Of a stretch of 64,000 bases of DNA, positions 1 through 8,935 are shown piece by piece. Position 1 is the stretch's first letter, and every line of letters begins with the position of its first letter. The stretch is taken from assembly GCA_021777555.1 (NCBI GenBank), contig JAJYDK010000003.1, forward strand, positions 62,001-126,000. Direction: 5' to 3'. A model generated the notes under the pieces. It worked only from the letters and a program-made list of their open reading frames with translations, was not told the DNA's origin and made no database searches. Both the position numbers and the translations under genes were made by a program. This DNA is from Pseudomonadota bacterium. Lineage in GTDB: Bacteria; Pseudomonadota; Gammaproteobacteria; Steroidobacterales; Steroidobacteraceae.

Positions 1-2587
1 GCGACTGGCCCGCCCAGTCGAAGCCGAACCCGTGCGGCAGGTCACGGCTCACGAGCCGTTCCATCTCGTTCATGGCCTGGCCGGAGCTGTATCCCCGGGC
101 CGCCGCGCCGAGGATCTCCACCGCCGGATACCCATCGTATCCGGTCAACGCCGGCGAGGCCGTCTGCCACCGGGCGTGCACGAAGTCCGAGAGCGGAATC
201 ATCGTGCCGGTCGGGTCGCTGGAGGTGGCCGCGGCGCCCGGGCCGCCGACATAGAACTGCTCCAGACTCTGCGGGCCCATGCGGTACGGTGCCGCCGCCT
301 GCACCAGCACCTGCTCGACACGGCCGTCGTAGATGAAGTCGTTGGCGAACACCGGCGCCAGCATCAGCTGCAGCGACTGGTAGACCTGTTCGGGCGAGAC
401 GCCCATCGACTGGGCCTCGACACGATCGACGTGCAGCATCAGCTGCGGCTGCGGCGGGAGGCCATTGACGCGCACGTTGTACAGCAGGGGATCCCTGGCC
501 GCCTTGGCAATCAGGGTGTTGACCGCCGAATCGAGCGCGGCGGTCCCGAGTCCGGCGCGGTCTTCCAGATAGAAGTCGAAGCCGGAGAACTGTCCGAGTC
601 CCTGGATCGGCGGCTTGTTGATCACGAAGATGCTCGCATCGTGGATCCCGCGATGGACCTCCCTGTTGGCCACGCGGATGATCTGCTCCGCGGTCATGCT
701 TCGGTCATTCCACGGCGCAAGGTGGATGAACGAGCGGCCGGAGTTCTCCGAGTTGCCGGCGAAGCCGCTGCCGGCGACCTGGAATACGTCGTGGACCCCG
801 GGGACTTTCGCCATGATCCTGTAGAAATGCTGCAGCACCGCCTCGGTGCGCTGCAGGGTGGCTCCGGGCGGCAGCTGAACGCTTGCCATGATGTCGCTCT
901 GGTCCTCATCGGGCACGAAGCTGCCGGGGAGTTTCGCGAAGAGAAATGCGCCGAGCGCCAGCATGATCGCGAATGCGCCCATCCAACGCGGCAGGTGCGT
1001 CACGGACTGGAAGACGCGGCGCATGTAGGCCGCCCGAGTTCCCTCGAACGCGCGGTTGAATGCCCGGAACAGAGGGTTTGCCCGCAGATGCTCCGGGCGC
1101 ATGAGCGATGCGCACAGCGCGGGGGAGAATGACAGCGCGAGGAACGCCGAGAACACCATGGAGAGGGCAATGGTCATGGCGAACTGCCGGTAGATCACTC
1201 CGGTGCTGCCCGCCTGCAGGGCGCTCGGAATGAACACCGCCGAGAGCACCAGCGTGATCGCGACGATCGCTCCGGTGATCTGCCGCATGGCCTTGCGCGT
1301 GGCTTCCTTCGGGCTCAAGTGCTCCTCGCGCATGATGCGATCGACCGCCTCGACCACCACGATGGCGTCATCGACGACGATGCCGATCGCCAGCACCATG
1401 GCGAACAGCGTCAACTGGTTGATCGAGTAGCCGAGCGCATAAATGCCGATCATCGCGCCGAGCAGCGCGGTCGGCACCACGAGCATCGGCACCAGGGTCG
1501 CGCGGAAGCTCTGCAGGAACACCAGCATCACGATGAAGACGAGCACGAACGCCTCGCCGATCGTGATCATCACATCCTTGATCGCCGCCTTGATGAACAG
1601 GGTCGAGTCGACCGGTGCGAACCAGGTCACCCCGGGCGGGAAGCTCTTCTGCAGCTGGTTCATCTGCGCCGTGACCCGCTTCATCACCTGCAGGCCGTTG
1701 GCATCCGGCAGCAGCTGGATGCCGAAGGCGGCCACCGGGGTCCGGTTCACCCGGGTCGAGAAATTGTAGTTCTGCAGGCCGAGCTGCACCTGGGCCACAT
1801 TCCGCACGTGCACCGAGGTGCCATCCGGATTGGTGCGCAACAGGATATTGCCGAACTGCCGCGGCGAGTCGAACCATCCCTGGGTCGAGACGGTGGCGGT
1901 GGTCTGCTGGCCCGGCACGGCCGGAGCGGCGCCGATCGATCCAGCGGCGATCTGGATGTTCTGGCCCTGGATCGCCTGCAGCACCGTTGCGGCGGAGAGA
2001 CCGTAGGCGTGCAGCTCGTTCGGGTTGAGCCAGATCCGCATGGCGTAATCGGAGCCGAAGAGATTCGCCGAGCCGACCCCGTTGATGCGCTCGATCTGAT
2101 CGAGAACATGCGCCGCGACCCAGTGATTGAGTGCCGCACGATCCGGGCCTCCAGGGCCCGAGCGCAGCGCGATCGCCGCGAGGAATCCGGCGCTCGATTT
2201 GCTGATGTGGATGCCTTGCTGGACGACTTCCGTGGGCAGCTGCGGATCGGCGAGCGCCACCTGATTCTGGGTCTGCACCTCGGCGATGTCGGGGTTGGTG
2301 CCGGTCGCGAAGGTGAGCGTGATCTGAGACTGGCCGTAGCTCGATTGCGAGGTGAAGTAGAGCAGGTTATCGATGCCGGTCAGCTGCTGCTCGATCACCT
2401 TGGTGACCGTCGACTCGACCGTGCTTGCGTTGGCACCCGGATAGTTCGCGGTGATGACCACCTGAGGCGGAGCAACCACCGGGTAGGAGTCGGTGGGCAG
2501 CCGGCTGAGCGCAATGGCGCCACCGAGGCAGATGAGGATGGCGATGACCCAGGCGAAGACCGGGCGGTCGATGAAGAATTGGGGCAC
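1..2587 (-). CDS. RND efflux pump inner-membrane permease (AcrB/MexB-like, HAE1), C-terminus cut by window edge
   Basis: This is the proton-driven inner-membrane pump of a tripartite multidrug efflux system. About 862 residues are present and the family is about 1,040 long, so the last fifth lies off the left edge. The N-terminus has the family pattern PQFFIDRPVFAWVIAI, followed by periplasmic porter-domain sequence. The TM4 segment contains GIVVDDAIVVVEAVDR, with the two Asp residues of the proton relay. The GTG start at 2587 follows AGGAG at a good distance. It lies 10 bp downstream of the adaptor gene, so the two form one operon. The substrate cannot be told from sequence. Confidence 0.93.
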   Translation of the reverse strand, partial: MPQFFIDRPVFAWVIAILICLGGAIALSRLPTDSYPVVAPPQVVITANYPGANASTVESTVTKVIEQQLTGIDNLLYFTSQSSYGQSQITLTFATGTNPDIAEVQTQNQVALADPQLPTEVVQQGIHISKSSAGFLAAIALRSGPGGPDRAALNHWVAAHVLDQIERINGVGSANLFGSDYAMRIWLNPNELHAYGLSAATVLQAIQGQNIQIAAGSIGAAPAVPGQQTTATVSTQGWFDSPRQFGNILLRTNPDGTSVHVRNVAQVQLGLQNYNFSTRVNRTPVAAFGIQLLPDANGLQVMKRVTAQMNQLQKSFPPGVTWFAPVDSTLFIKAAIKDVMITIGEAFVLVFIVMLVFLQSFRATLVPMLVVPTALLGAMIGIYALGYSINQLTLFAMVLAIGIVVDDAIVVVEAVDRIMREEHLSPKEATRKAMRQITGAIVAITLVLSAVFIPSALQAGSTGVIYRQFAMTIALSMVFSAFLALSFSPALCASLMRPEHLRANPLFRAFNRAFEGTRAAYMRRVFQSVTHLPRWMGAFAIMLALGAFLFAKLPGSFVPDEDQSDIMASVQLPPGATLQRTEAVLQHFYRIMAKVPGVHDVFQVAGSGFAGNSENSGRSFIHLAPWNDRSMTAEQIIRVANREVHRGIHDASIFVINKPPIQGLGQFSGFDFYLEDRAGLGTAALDSAVNTLIAKAARDPLLYNVRVNGLPPQPQLMLHVDRVEAQSMGVSPEQVYQSLQLMLAPVFANDFIYDGRVEQVLVQAAAPYRMGPQSLEQFYVGGPGAAATSSDPTGTMIPLSDFVHARWQTASPALTGYDGYPAVEILGAAARGYSSGQAMNEMERLVSRDLPHGFGFDWAGQS

Positions 2588-2597
2588 CGAGCGACTC

Positions 2598-3758
2598 CTA
2601 CGGGCTCTCGGCGAGCTGTACGGAGACCGCGGCTCCGGGATGCGCGTTCTGGATCCCTGCGATGACGATGCGATCGCCATCGGCGAGACCCCCGGACACG
2701 ATCCAGTCGGCCCCGTGCGTCCCGTCGGTCTTCACCTGCTTCTCGATGACCTTGCCGTCGGCGACCGCGAGCACGTATGCGCCGCCCGCGCCGTCACGCT
2801 GCAGCGCGGCCTGCGGGATGAGGAACGCGTGGCGGATGGCGCCCACCGTGAGGCGGACGTTGACGAACATTCCCGGCAGCAGGGCGTGGCCGGGATTGGG
2901 GAGGATGCCGCGCAGTGCGATCGCGCCGGTGCTCGGATCGACGGTGGCCGAATGGAAGTCGACCGTGCCGGACTGTCCGTACCTCATGCCGTTCGGCAGT
3001 GTGATCTGCACCTTGCCCGCCTCACCGTCGGTCGTCGAGACGAGGCCGCTCTGTTGCTGCGCCGCGAGCTCCTCCTGTTGGGTCGCCGGCTCGTCGAAGT
3101 TGACGTAAATGGGATCGATCTGATCCACAGTGGTCAGCAGCGTCGGGGTGCCCTGGCCGACCATGGCCCCCTCGGTCACTTGCTGCTCGCCGGCGATGCC
3201 GGCGATGGGAGAGGTCACATCGGTGTACCCGAGGTTGATGCGAGCGGTCTCGACGCTGGCCTCGGCCTGCTTGACGAGCGCGGCGGTGGATCGCTCGGCG
3301 GCTTCGTCCGTATCGAGTTGCGCCTGGGAGACGAGGTGGCTCGCAATCAGCGCGCGGTCGCGCTGGGCGGTCACGTGGGCATTGGTCGCATTGGCCCGGG
3401 CCTCCGCCAGCGCGGCAAGCGCCCCGTCGAGGGCCGCCCGGTACGGGGCGGGGTCGATCTCGAAGAGTGGCTCGCCGGCCTTGACCGCCGTTCCTTCTCT
3501 GTACAACCGTTTGAGCAGAACGCCCGGGACGCGGGCGAGCACGTTGGCCTCGCGGTACGCGGACAGCCGTCCGGTGTAGTCGCGTGTCAGTGGCACCTGC
3601 CGCGGGTGCGCGATGATCACGGTCACCCGCGCGGGTCCCGGCGCCGTTTTCGGCGCGGAGGGGCCGCAGCCTCCCAGCAGCGCGGCAGTGGCGCCGAGCG
3701 CGGCCGTCATGGTGACTCTCATCCGAGGGTTCGCAAGCGAGAGCACGATTCTTGACAT
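2598..3758 (-). CDS. RND pump periplasmic adaptor lipoprotein (AcrA/MexA-like)
   Basis: This is the membrane-fusion protein that links the RND permease to an outer-membrane channel. A lipoprotein signal with lipobox LGGC lies near residue 31, followed by the lipoyl/barrel motif (TRDYTGRLSAYREANVLARVPG). A long alpha-helical hairpin rich in Ala, Glu and Gln comes next, then a beta-barrel domain. At about 386 residues it matches the family. The chosen ATG reads MSRIVLSL. A second in-frame ATG at 3722 (MRVTM) would still keep the signal peptide, and neither start has a strong ribosome site. The gene is first in the operon with the permease. No outer-membrane channel gene is visible in the window. 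Confidence 0.9.
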   Translation of the reverse strand: MSRIVLSLANPRMRVTMTAALGATAALLGGCGPSAPKTAPGPARVTVIIAHPRQVPLTRDYTGRLSAYREANVLARVPGVLLKRLYREGTAVKAGEPLFEIDPAPYRAALDGALAALAEARANATNAHVTAQRDRALIASHLVSQAQLDTDEAAERSTAALVKQAEASVETARINLGYTDVTSPIAGIAGEQQVTEGAMVGQGTPTLLTTVDQIDPIYVNFDEPATQQEELAAQQQSGLVSTTDGEAGKVQITLPNGMRYGQSGTVDFHSATVDPSTGAIALRGILPNPGHALLPGMFVNVRLTVGAIRHAFLIPQAALQRDGAGGAYVLAVADGKVIEKQVKTDGTHGADWIVSGGLADGDRIVIAGIQNAHPGAAVSVQLAESP

Positions 3759-3807
3759 TTCTTGACAAACACCACGGAAGTGGGGAGAAATAGCGCTCCG
3801 GCAGATC

Positions 3808-3821
3808 ACTGTCATGACAGT
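3808..3821. promoter_or_regulatory. Perfect 14-bp palindrome, probable MarR operator
   Basis: ACTGTCATGACAGT is a perfect palindrome in the divergent space between the efflux operon and the marR-type gene. It lies about 50 bp from the adaptor start and 64 bp from the regulator start. MarR proteins bind short palindromes of this kind in their own divergent promoters. The assignment to this regulator is inferred from position. Confidence 0.55.
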
Positions 3822-3884
3822 AAACTACACGGCAGCAATCGCCCGGGCAGCCATCTTAGCCGCAGCACAGCCCCACGCCAATAC

Positions 3885-4454
3885 ATGATCGATAGACCGA
3901 AAGTTTCACGCGGCGATGCCCGGACCGCGGCGCGCCGGCGCTCGAAGGCCCTGCCTTCACCGGGGCCGGTGCCGAGGAAGGAGGCGCTCGGCGTGCGTAC
4001 GCTCATCACCCGGGCGAGGGGCGCGGTGCTCTCGAGCTTCGACACCGAGCTCGAGCTCTACGGCGTGACGGGCGCACAGTTCGAAGTCCTGAAGAATCTC
4101 TACCGCAACACCGTGGAGACGGGCGCGAGCCTGTGCCGCGCGCTGCATTACGACACCGGCTCGATGACCCGCATGCTCGACCGGCTGGAGGAGAAAGGGC
4201 TGGTGCGCCGTCAGCGCGATGCCCGCGACCGCCGGGTCGTGCTGCTGCGCCTGACCGGGACGGGGGAGCGGCTGCTGCCGCGCATTCGTCCGGCGGCCAG
4301 ACGCGCACTGCGCCGGCACCTGGTGGATTTCACGCCCGGGGAGATCGAGAACCTGAAGGAGTACCTCGGCCGGATCATCGCCAACGGCCGCCGTCAGGAG
4401 GCCCAGGCGTCCACGGCCGTGAGGCCCGGCGGATCAAAGGGTACGGTGCGCTGA
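3885..4454 (+). CDS. MarR-family transcriptional regulator
   Basis: This is a winged-helix regulator of about 189 residues. The core shows the MarR layout: a dimer helix with LTPAQFEVL-type sequence (here VTGAQFEVLKNLYRN), a recognition helix region with SMTRMLDRLEEKGLVRR, and a beta-wing with RDARDRRVVLLRLT. The basic N-terminal extension of about 40 residues is unusual. The true start could lie further downstream, because no clear ribosome site precedes this ATG. It is divergent from the RND operon and probably represses it. Its 3' end overlaps the end of the convergent trehalase gene by 21 bp. Confidence 0.85.
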   Translation: MIDRPKVSRGDARTAARRRSKALPSPGPVPRKEALGVRTLITRARGAVLSSFDTELELYGVTGAQFEVLKNLYRNTVETGASLCRALHYDTGSMTRMLDRLEEKGLVRRQRDARDRRVVLLRLTGTGERLLPRIRPAARRALRRHLVDFTPGEIENLKEYLGRIIANGRRQEAQASTAVRPGGSKGTVR

Positions 4455-6119
4455 GGCGACGGGCGTGCGCGCGAGATGCTCCGCCGCCCGATGCGGCGGC
4501 CTGGAGATGAGATCGGGGTAGCGCGCAAGCAGCGCCTCGGTCACGCCGTTGGTCCAGCCAAAACCGTCCTGCAGCGGGTATTCTCCACCGCCCCCGGGCA
4601 ATTCCTGCTCGACGTTGTATTTTTCAACCAGCTTGCCCGTATGGTCATACACGCGCCGCACCGTGGCCACCCAGCGGCGCGCGAGCTCGTGCGCCAGGGC
4701 GCGGTGCCCGTACCGGGCGAGCGCCCGCACGCCGATCCATTGCAGCGGTGCCCAGCCGTTGGGCGCATCCCATTGCTGCCCCGTTGCCAGGGTCGTCGTA
4801 ACCATGCCTCCCTGCTGCAACAATCGCGCGCGGGTCATGTCAGTCACCGCGGTCGCCTGGCGCGTGTCCGCAAGTCCCACGAACAACGGGTAGAGGGTCG
4901 CCGCGCTGAGCTCGGAGCTGCGCTTGCGTGTGCGCCAGTCGTAATCCGTGAAGTAGCCGCGGCGTGCGTCCCAGAGATAGCGGTCGATGGCGGTGCGGCG
5001 CCGCTGCGCGCGTGCCGAGAACCGGCGTGCGCAGGTAGAGTCCTGGTTCGCCTCGCAGCCTTGCGCGATCGCTTCCTCGAGGCCGTAGAGCAGGCTGTTG
5101 AGATCGACGGGCACGATGTCGGTGGTGCGGATGGTGGCGAGCGTTCGGCCGTCGCCGAGCCAGCGGGAGCTGAAGTCCCAGCCGCTTTCCGCCGCGGCGC
5201 GCAGGTCCCGATACACCTCGGCGGGCGGCCTGCCGGAGGCATGCGCGGTCAGGATGTCCTGGCGGTAGGACTCCTCACGCGGCGTATCGTCGGAATCCCA
5301 ATACCGGTTGAGCAGCGCTCCATCGGGCATGTCGACCACGTTGCGGCGCGCCTGCCCGGGGTGCAGACCCGCTGCGCCCCGCATCCAGTAGGCGTATTCG
5401 CGCTCGAGATCCCCGAGGTGCTCCGACCAGGCGCGCGCCGGGTCGCGGGCATCGAGGAGGCTCACCATCAGGTAGTAGACCGGCGGCTGGGACCGGGAGA
5501 GGAAATAGGTGCGGGTGCCGTTCGGGATGTGACCGTAGGTGCGGATCAGATAGGAAAAGTCGTCCACCATGCCGCGTGCGGTGGCCATGCGCCCATCCGG
5601 GATGAGCCCGAGCATGGTGAAGTAGGAGTCCCAGTAGTAGAACTCGCGGAACCGTCCTCCCGGCACGACATAGGGCTTGGGCACATAGAGGAGCGAGGAG
5701 TAGGGTGGAGGAACCGTCGCCGGGCGCGTGAGCAGTGGCCAGAGCACGGCGATGTGCTGCCTGAGAGTGCGGGTGGCGGGCACCTGAGTCCGCGGCTCGG
5801 CAGGCAGGGTGAAGTTGCGCTCCACGAACCGCAGCAGGGCCTCTCTCGAGCGGGGATCGGCCATCCGATAGCGCTTCAGAATGACCGCGGGCGGGGCCTT
5901 GGGGATCGCATCAACGAAAGTCTTTCCGTCCGGGAAGAGCGCCTGCATCTGCACGCGGACGAACAACGGGCCAAACAATCGGGACGGCGTGGCGTAGTGG
6001 GCATGAGCCATCGCGTACGGAGCGGGTGCCAGAAGCCCGAAGAGCCAGGCTGCCGGCAGAGTTAACCGTCTGATTCGTTTGGCGTTATTGGCAGTCACTT
6101 GCCGGAGGAGACATGACAT
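4434..6119 (-). CDS. treA: Periplasmic alpha,alpha-trehalase (GH37)
   Basis: Hydrolyses trehalose to two glucose molecules in the periplasm. Both family signatures are present: PGGRFREFYYWDSYF near residue 151 and QWDAPNGWAPLQW near residue 446. A Sec signal peptide (KRIRRLTLPAAWLFGLL, ending AMA) starts the protein. Three in-frame ATGs (6131, 6128, 6119) and a GTG at 6098 are possible starts. 6119 is chosen because the predicted -10 box (6130-6135) covers the two upstream ATGs. That gives about 561 residues, typical of TreA. It is divergent from a glycosidase gene and shares an operator with the TonB receptor at 10.9-13.6 kb, which suggests joint sugar-dependent control. Confidence 0.92.
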   Translation of the reverse strand: MSCLLRQVTANNAKRIRRLTLPAAWLFGLLAPAPYAMAHAHYATPSRLFGPLFVRVQMQALFPDGKTFVDAIPKAPPAVILKRYRMADPRSREALLRFVERNFTLPAEPRTQVPATRTLRQHIAVLWPLLTRPATVPPPYSSLLYVPKPYVVPGGRFREFYYWDSYFTMLGLIPDGRMATARGMVDDFSYLIRTYGHIPNGTRTYFLSRSQPPVYYLMVSLLDARDPARAWSEHLGDLEREYAYWMRGAAGLHPGQARRNVVDMPDGALLNRYWDSDDTPREESYRQDILTAHASGRPPAEVYRDLRAAAESGWDFSSRWLGDGRTLATIRTTDIVPVDLNSLLYGLEEAIAQGCEANQDSTCARRFSARAQRRRTAIDRYLWDARRGYFTDYDWRTRKRSSELSAATLYPLFVGLADTRQATAVTDMTRARLLQQGGMVTTTLATGQQWDAPNGWAPLQWIGVRALARYGHRALAHELARRWVATVRRVYDHTGKLVEKYNVEQELPGGGGEYPLQDGFGWTNGVTEALLARYPDLISRPPHRAAEHLARTPVASAHRTL

Positions 6120-6145
6120 CGATATCATCATGGTATCGATGTCAT
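6113..6145. promoter_or_regulatory. Inverted repeat operator (12-bp arms, 9-bp spacer) between treA and the glycosidase gene
   Basis: The arms ATGACATCGATA and TATCGATGTCAT are exact reverse complements, separated by 9 bp. The core TGACATCGAT also occurs three times in front of the TonB receptor at about 13.81-13.87 kb. The repeat overlaps the predicted -10 and start of treA, so a repressor is the simplest reading. The cognate regulator gene is not visible in the window. Confidence 0.7.
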
Positions 6146-6158
6146 TCCGGCATTGCAA
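6130..6158 (-). promoter_or_regulatory. Predicted sigma70 promoter of treA
   Basis: Read leftward, there is a TTGCAA -35 box (6153-6158), a 17-bp spacer and a TACCAT -10 box (6130-6135). The same arrangement with TATCAT lies in front of the TonB receptor (13854-13882), and the surrounding 25 bp are nearly identical. The shared block supports it as a functional site. Transcription would begin near 6123, giving a very short leader. Confidence 0.55.
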
Positions 6159-6200
6159 TACCGCCTGGAGCGCATCTCCCGGCCCTGGGGAGGAGAATCC

Positions 6201-8234
6201 GTGTCCAAAGGATCGTCCCGATCGCTGACCCTCTCGCTGGCTGCGGCGTGGGCCTTGGGGGCGCTTGTGGCGGCGACGCCCGCGCCGGCGGCGCAGCCAC
6301 TCGTGTTCCAGGTCCGCCAGGGCCGCTTTCTCAATGTGTTTCTGCGCGAGGGACCGGTTGCGGCGCACCTCGTGCTGCGCTCGGGCACCGATCCTCGGCT
6401 GCTGATCGCGTTCCCGGCAGGCGACAGCGGCGTGGGCCTGTGGTTCGAGCACGGCCCCGAGGTGCGCTGGCGCGCCGGGCGGCCACAACCGGCGCAGGCT
6501 CGCGATTCGCAGGGACGAGCGCTCCACGGCATGTCGGTGGATGTGTGGGCGGTGGGCCGCGAGCTCACGATCCGTGAGGCCGTGCTCTCGAGCGTGCGCG
6601 TGCTGCGCGATGAGCGCACCAGGCAGCCGCTACCTCCGGGCATCGCCGCGACGCCCGTGGTGAGGGGCAACACGCTCACCTGGTCGCGTAACCGGTTGGA
6701 TGGGGCGCCCGGGTACCGGCTCGCCGTCGAGGTGCGACACGGTGAGCTGCGCGGCGCGCGCATTCTCTCGGGGCATGATGGCCGGATCGGCCTGCGGATC
6801 ATCGGCCTCACGGGGGAGCGGCCGCTCACCCCGCTCACCGGGCGGCAGCTGCTGCGCGAGCCGGTCACCAACACGGGGGCGCGCGAGACACTGGAGTTCC
6901 TGGCCTATCGGCAGAAGCTCCTGGCCGGCTCCTGGCGCTTCGATACGTACTTCGGACGTGACACGCTGATGAGCGTGCACCTGCTGATGCCGGTGCTCGC
7001 CGCGCCGGCCATCGACGATGCGCTCTCCTCGGTGCTCGCAAGACTCTCGCCGCGAGGGGAAGTGGCTCACGAGGAGGACATCGGCGAACAGGCGGTACTC
7101 GATCACCTCCAATCGGGCGTGCATTCGGCCGCTCCGGTGTACCACTACCAGATGATCGACGAGGACTACATGCTCGCTCCGGATGCGGCCGCGTGGCTGC
7201 TCAGTTCCCGGGGCCGGGCGGGGGCGGGGGCGTATCTGGCCGCTCCCGTCGGGGGACCGCTGCAGCGGCGCATGACCCGGGGCGCGGCGCTCGTGGAGAA
7301 TCTGCGGTTCGTGCTCCAGAGTGCCGAGCCCTTCGCGCGGGCCCCGAGCGTGGCGCACCTGATCGGCCTGAAGCCCGGAATGTCGGCCGGGGATTGGCGC
7401 GACAGCGGCACGGGGCTCGGGGGCGGGCACTATCCTTACGATGTGAATGCGGCGCTGGTGCCGGCTGCATTGAGGGCGGCGGCCCGTCTGCAGGCGAGCG
7501 GATTGCTCGCGCCCTACCTGAGCGGCGCGGACCACGAGCTCTTTGCCCGCGCGGGGCGGATGGCGGCGGTGTGGCGCAAGAAGGCGCCGCCGCTGTTTGA
7601 CGTGAGCGTGCCGCATGCGCAGGCGGCACGGGACATCCAACGCTATGCGGCGGCGCGGGAGATCGATCCGCGGCCGGCGCTCGCGGCGTTGGAACCGGGC
7701 GCGGTGCATTTCCACGCGCTCGCCTTGAGTGTCTCGGGCCGGCCGATCGCGGTGATGCAGTCGGACGAGGGCTACCGGCTGCTGTTCGGCCACCCCGACG
7801 CGCGCAGCCTCGATCGGATCGCCGCGCTGCTGCGACCCTTCCCGGCGGGACTGCTGACCGGGGCCGGCATGGTGGTCGCCGACCCCGTGTACTGCCCGAG
7901 GACCGTGCGCAAGCTCTTCACACGGAACGCCTACCACGGCACCGTGGTGTGGTCGTGGCAGCAGGCGTTGTTCGCCGCGGGCCTCGCCCGACAGCTCAAA
8001 AGGCGCGATCTGCCGCCCGCGGTGCGCGTGAACCTGAGGCGGGCACAGCGGCGGCTGTGGGCGGTGATCCGGGCGAGCCGCTCGATGGAGAATGCGGAGC
8101 TGTGGAGCTGGCGGTACGCGGCCGGGCGGTATGAGATGCGGCCCTTCGGCTCCTCCAGCGCCGATGCGACCGAGTCGGATGCGGCGCAGCTGTGGAGCAC
8201 GGTGTACCTGGCGGTGAGACCGCCAAAATACTAA
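6201..8234 (+). CDS. Exported (alpha/alpha)6-barrel glycosidase-like protein
   Basis: A protein of about 677 residues with a signal peptide (SLTLSLAAAWALGALVAATPAPAA). The central region contains SWRFDTYFGRDTLMSVHLL near residue 250 and HYQMIDEDYMLAPDAAAWL near residue 313. These resemble the FGRD and acidic-loop patterns of six-hairpin glycosidases such as amylo-alpha-1,6-glucosidase and GH15-type enzymes. The exact GH family is not recognised. The GTG start follows GGAGGAG at 5 bp. It is divergent from treA and shares its operator, so breakdown of alpha-glucosides such as trehalose or maltodextrin is a reasonable guess. Confidence 0.7.
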   Translation: MSKGSSRSLTLSLAAAWALGALVAATPAPAAQPLVFQVRQGRFLNVFLREGPVAAHLVLRSGTDPRLLIAFPAGDSGVGLWFEHGPEVRWRAGRPQPAQARDSQGRALHGMSVDVWAVGRELTIREAVLSSVRVLRDERTRQPLPPGIAATPVVRGNTLTWSRNRLDGAPGYRLAVEVRHGELRGARILSGHDGRIGLRIIGLTGERPLTPLTGRQLLREPVTNTGARETLEFLAYRQKLLAGSWRFDTYFGRDTLMSVHLLMPVLAAPAIDDALSSVLARLSPRGEVAHEEDIGEQAVLDHLQSGVHSAAPVYHYQMIDEDYMLAPDAAAWLLSSRGRAGAGAYLAAPVGGPLQRRMTRGAALVENLRFVLQSAEPFARAPSVAHLIGLKPGMSAGDWRDSGTGLGGGHYPYDVNAALVPAALRAAARLQASGLLAPYLSGADHELFARAGRMAAVWRKKAPPLFDVSVPHAQAARDIQRYAAAREIDPRPALAALEPGAVHFHALALSVSGRPIAVMQSDEGYRLLFGHPDARSLDRIAALLRPFPAGLLTGAGMVVADPVYCPRTVRKLFTRNAYHGTVVWSWQQALFAAGLARQLKRRDLPPAVRVNLRRAQRRLWAVIRASRSMENAELWSWRYAAGRYEMRPFGSSSADATESDAAQLWSTVYLAVRPPKY

Positions 8235-8344
8235 CATTGCAGACGTACCGATCCGGGGGCCCATCTTCGCGGGAGTGAGTGCCGGGGAAAACCCCGCCGC
8301 GAGAAGCCACTCCTGGGTCGTGGTCCCACCCGGCATCGAGCAGC

Positions 8345-8935
8345 ATGCAATCCTACGACCTCTTTCCGACGCGGATCTGGCAGGCGCACCTCGATGCGCT
8401 CTCTTGCCACTTCGCCGAGTGGGAGCGCTGGGTGCATGCGCTGCGTGCCTCAAGTCCCGCGCCCGCCGGCCGCACCAACCGCAGCGGTTGGAACAGCCAG
8501 GACATGGCCGTGCTCGAGGAGCCTCTTCTGGCGCCGCTTCGCGAGGTGATTCATCGGGCGTGCGCCGAGGCGCTCGGTGAGATGGGGCAGGACGAGCGGC
8601 GCTTCGAGCTGCAGTCCTGGATCAACCTGCACGATCGCGGCGGATTCAATTTCCTGCACGTGCACGAGGGCTCGCTGCTCTCGGGCAGCTTCTATCTGCG
8701 CGTACCCGAGGGCTCCGGCGCGCTGGTCTTCCGCGACCCGCGCCCCGGCGTGATCCACGGGTTGGTCAAGGGCGGCGTCCCCAACGGCCACGGCGATATC
8801 CACCTGCGGCCGAGCACGGGGCTGCTGGTGCTCTTTCCCTGCTGGCTCGAGCACTACGTGGAGCCCCATGAGAGCGACGCGCCGCGCATCTGCATCGCCT
8901 TCAACGCCAATCCAGCGGCGAGCGTGCGCCGCTAA
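8345..8935 (+). CDS. Fe(II)/2-oxoglutarate oxygenase-like protein (TIGR02466 type)
   Basis: A protein of about 196 residues starting MQSYDLFPTRIW, the usual opening of the TIGR02466 putative 2-oxoglutarate oxygenase group. The double-stranded beta-helix shows a metal-binding HVHEGSLLSGSFYLRVP segment, a second His in LFPCWLEHYVEPHES, and an Arg on the strand PRICIAFNAN that would bind 2-oxoglutarate. The substrate is unknown. Such genes are often found next to TonB receptors in proteobacteria. It lies 110 bp after the glycosidase gene and converges with the TPR-oxygenase gene, sharing 4 bp at the stops. Confidence 0.75.
   Translation: MQSYDLFPTRIWQAHLDALSCHFAEWERWVHALRASSPAPAGRTNRSGWNSQDMAVLEEPLLAPLREVIHRACAEALGEMGQDERRFELQSWINLHDRGGFNFLHVHEGSLLSGSFYLRVPEGSGALVFRDPRPGVIHGLVKGGVPNGHGDIHLRPSTGLLVLFPCWLEHYVEPHESDAPRICIAFNANPAASVRR

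Noticed and set aside
32-1132. 366-codon open frame on the plus strand
   Set aside because: It is antisense to the RND permease, whose sequence is clearly conserved. The product is Arg/His-rich and without family. Similar long antisense frames occur all over this GC-rich window.
6113-6577. Plus-strand ORF with a strong GGAGGAG site before its ATG
   Set aside because: It overlaps the glycosidase signal peptide in another frame, its product is Gly/Arg/Pro-rich, and its start lies within the operator repeat. The SD-like sequence is the complement of treA codons.
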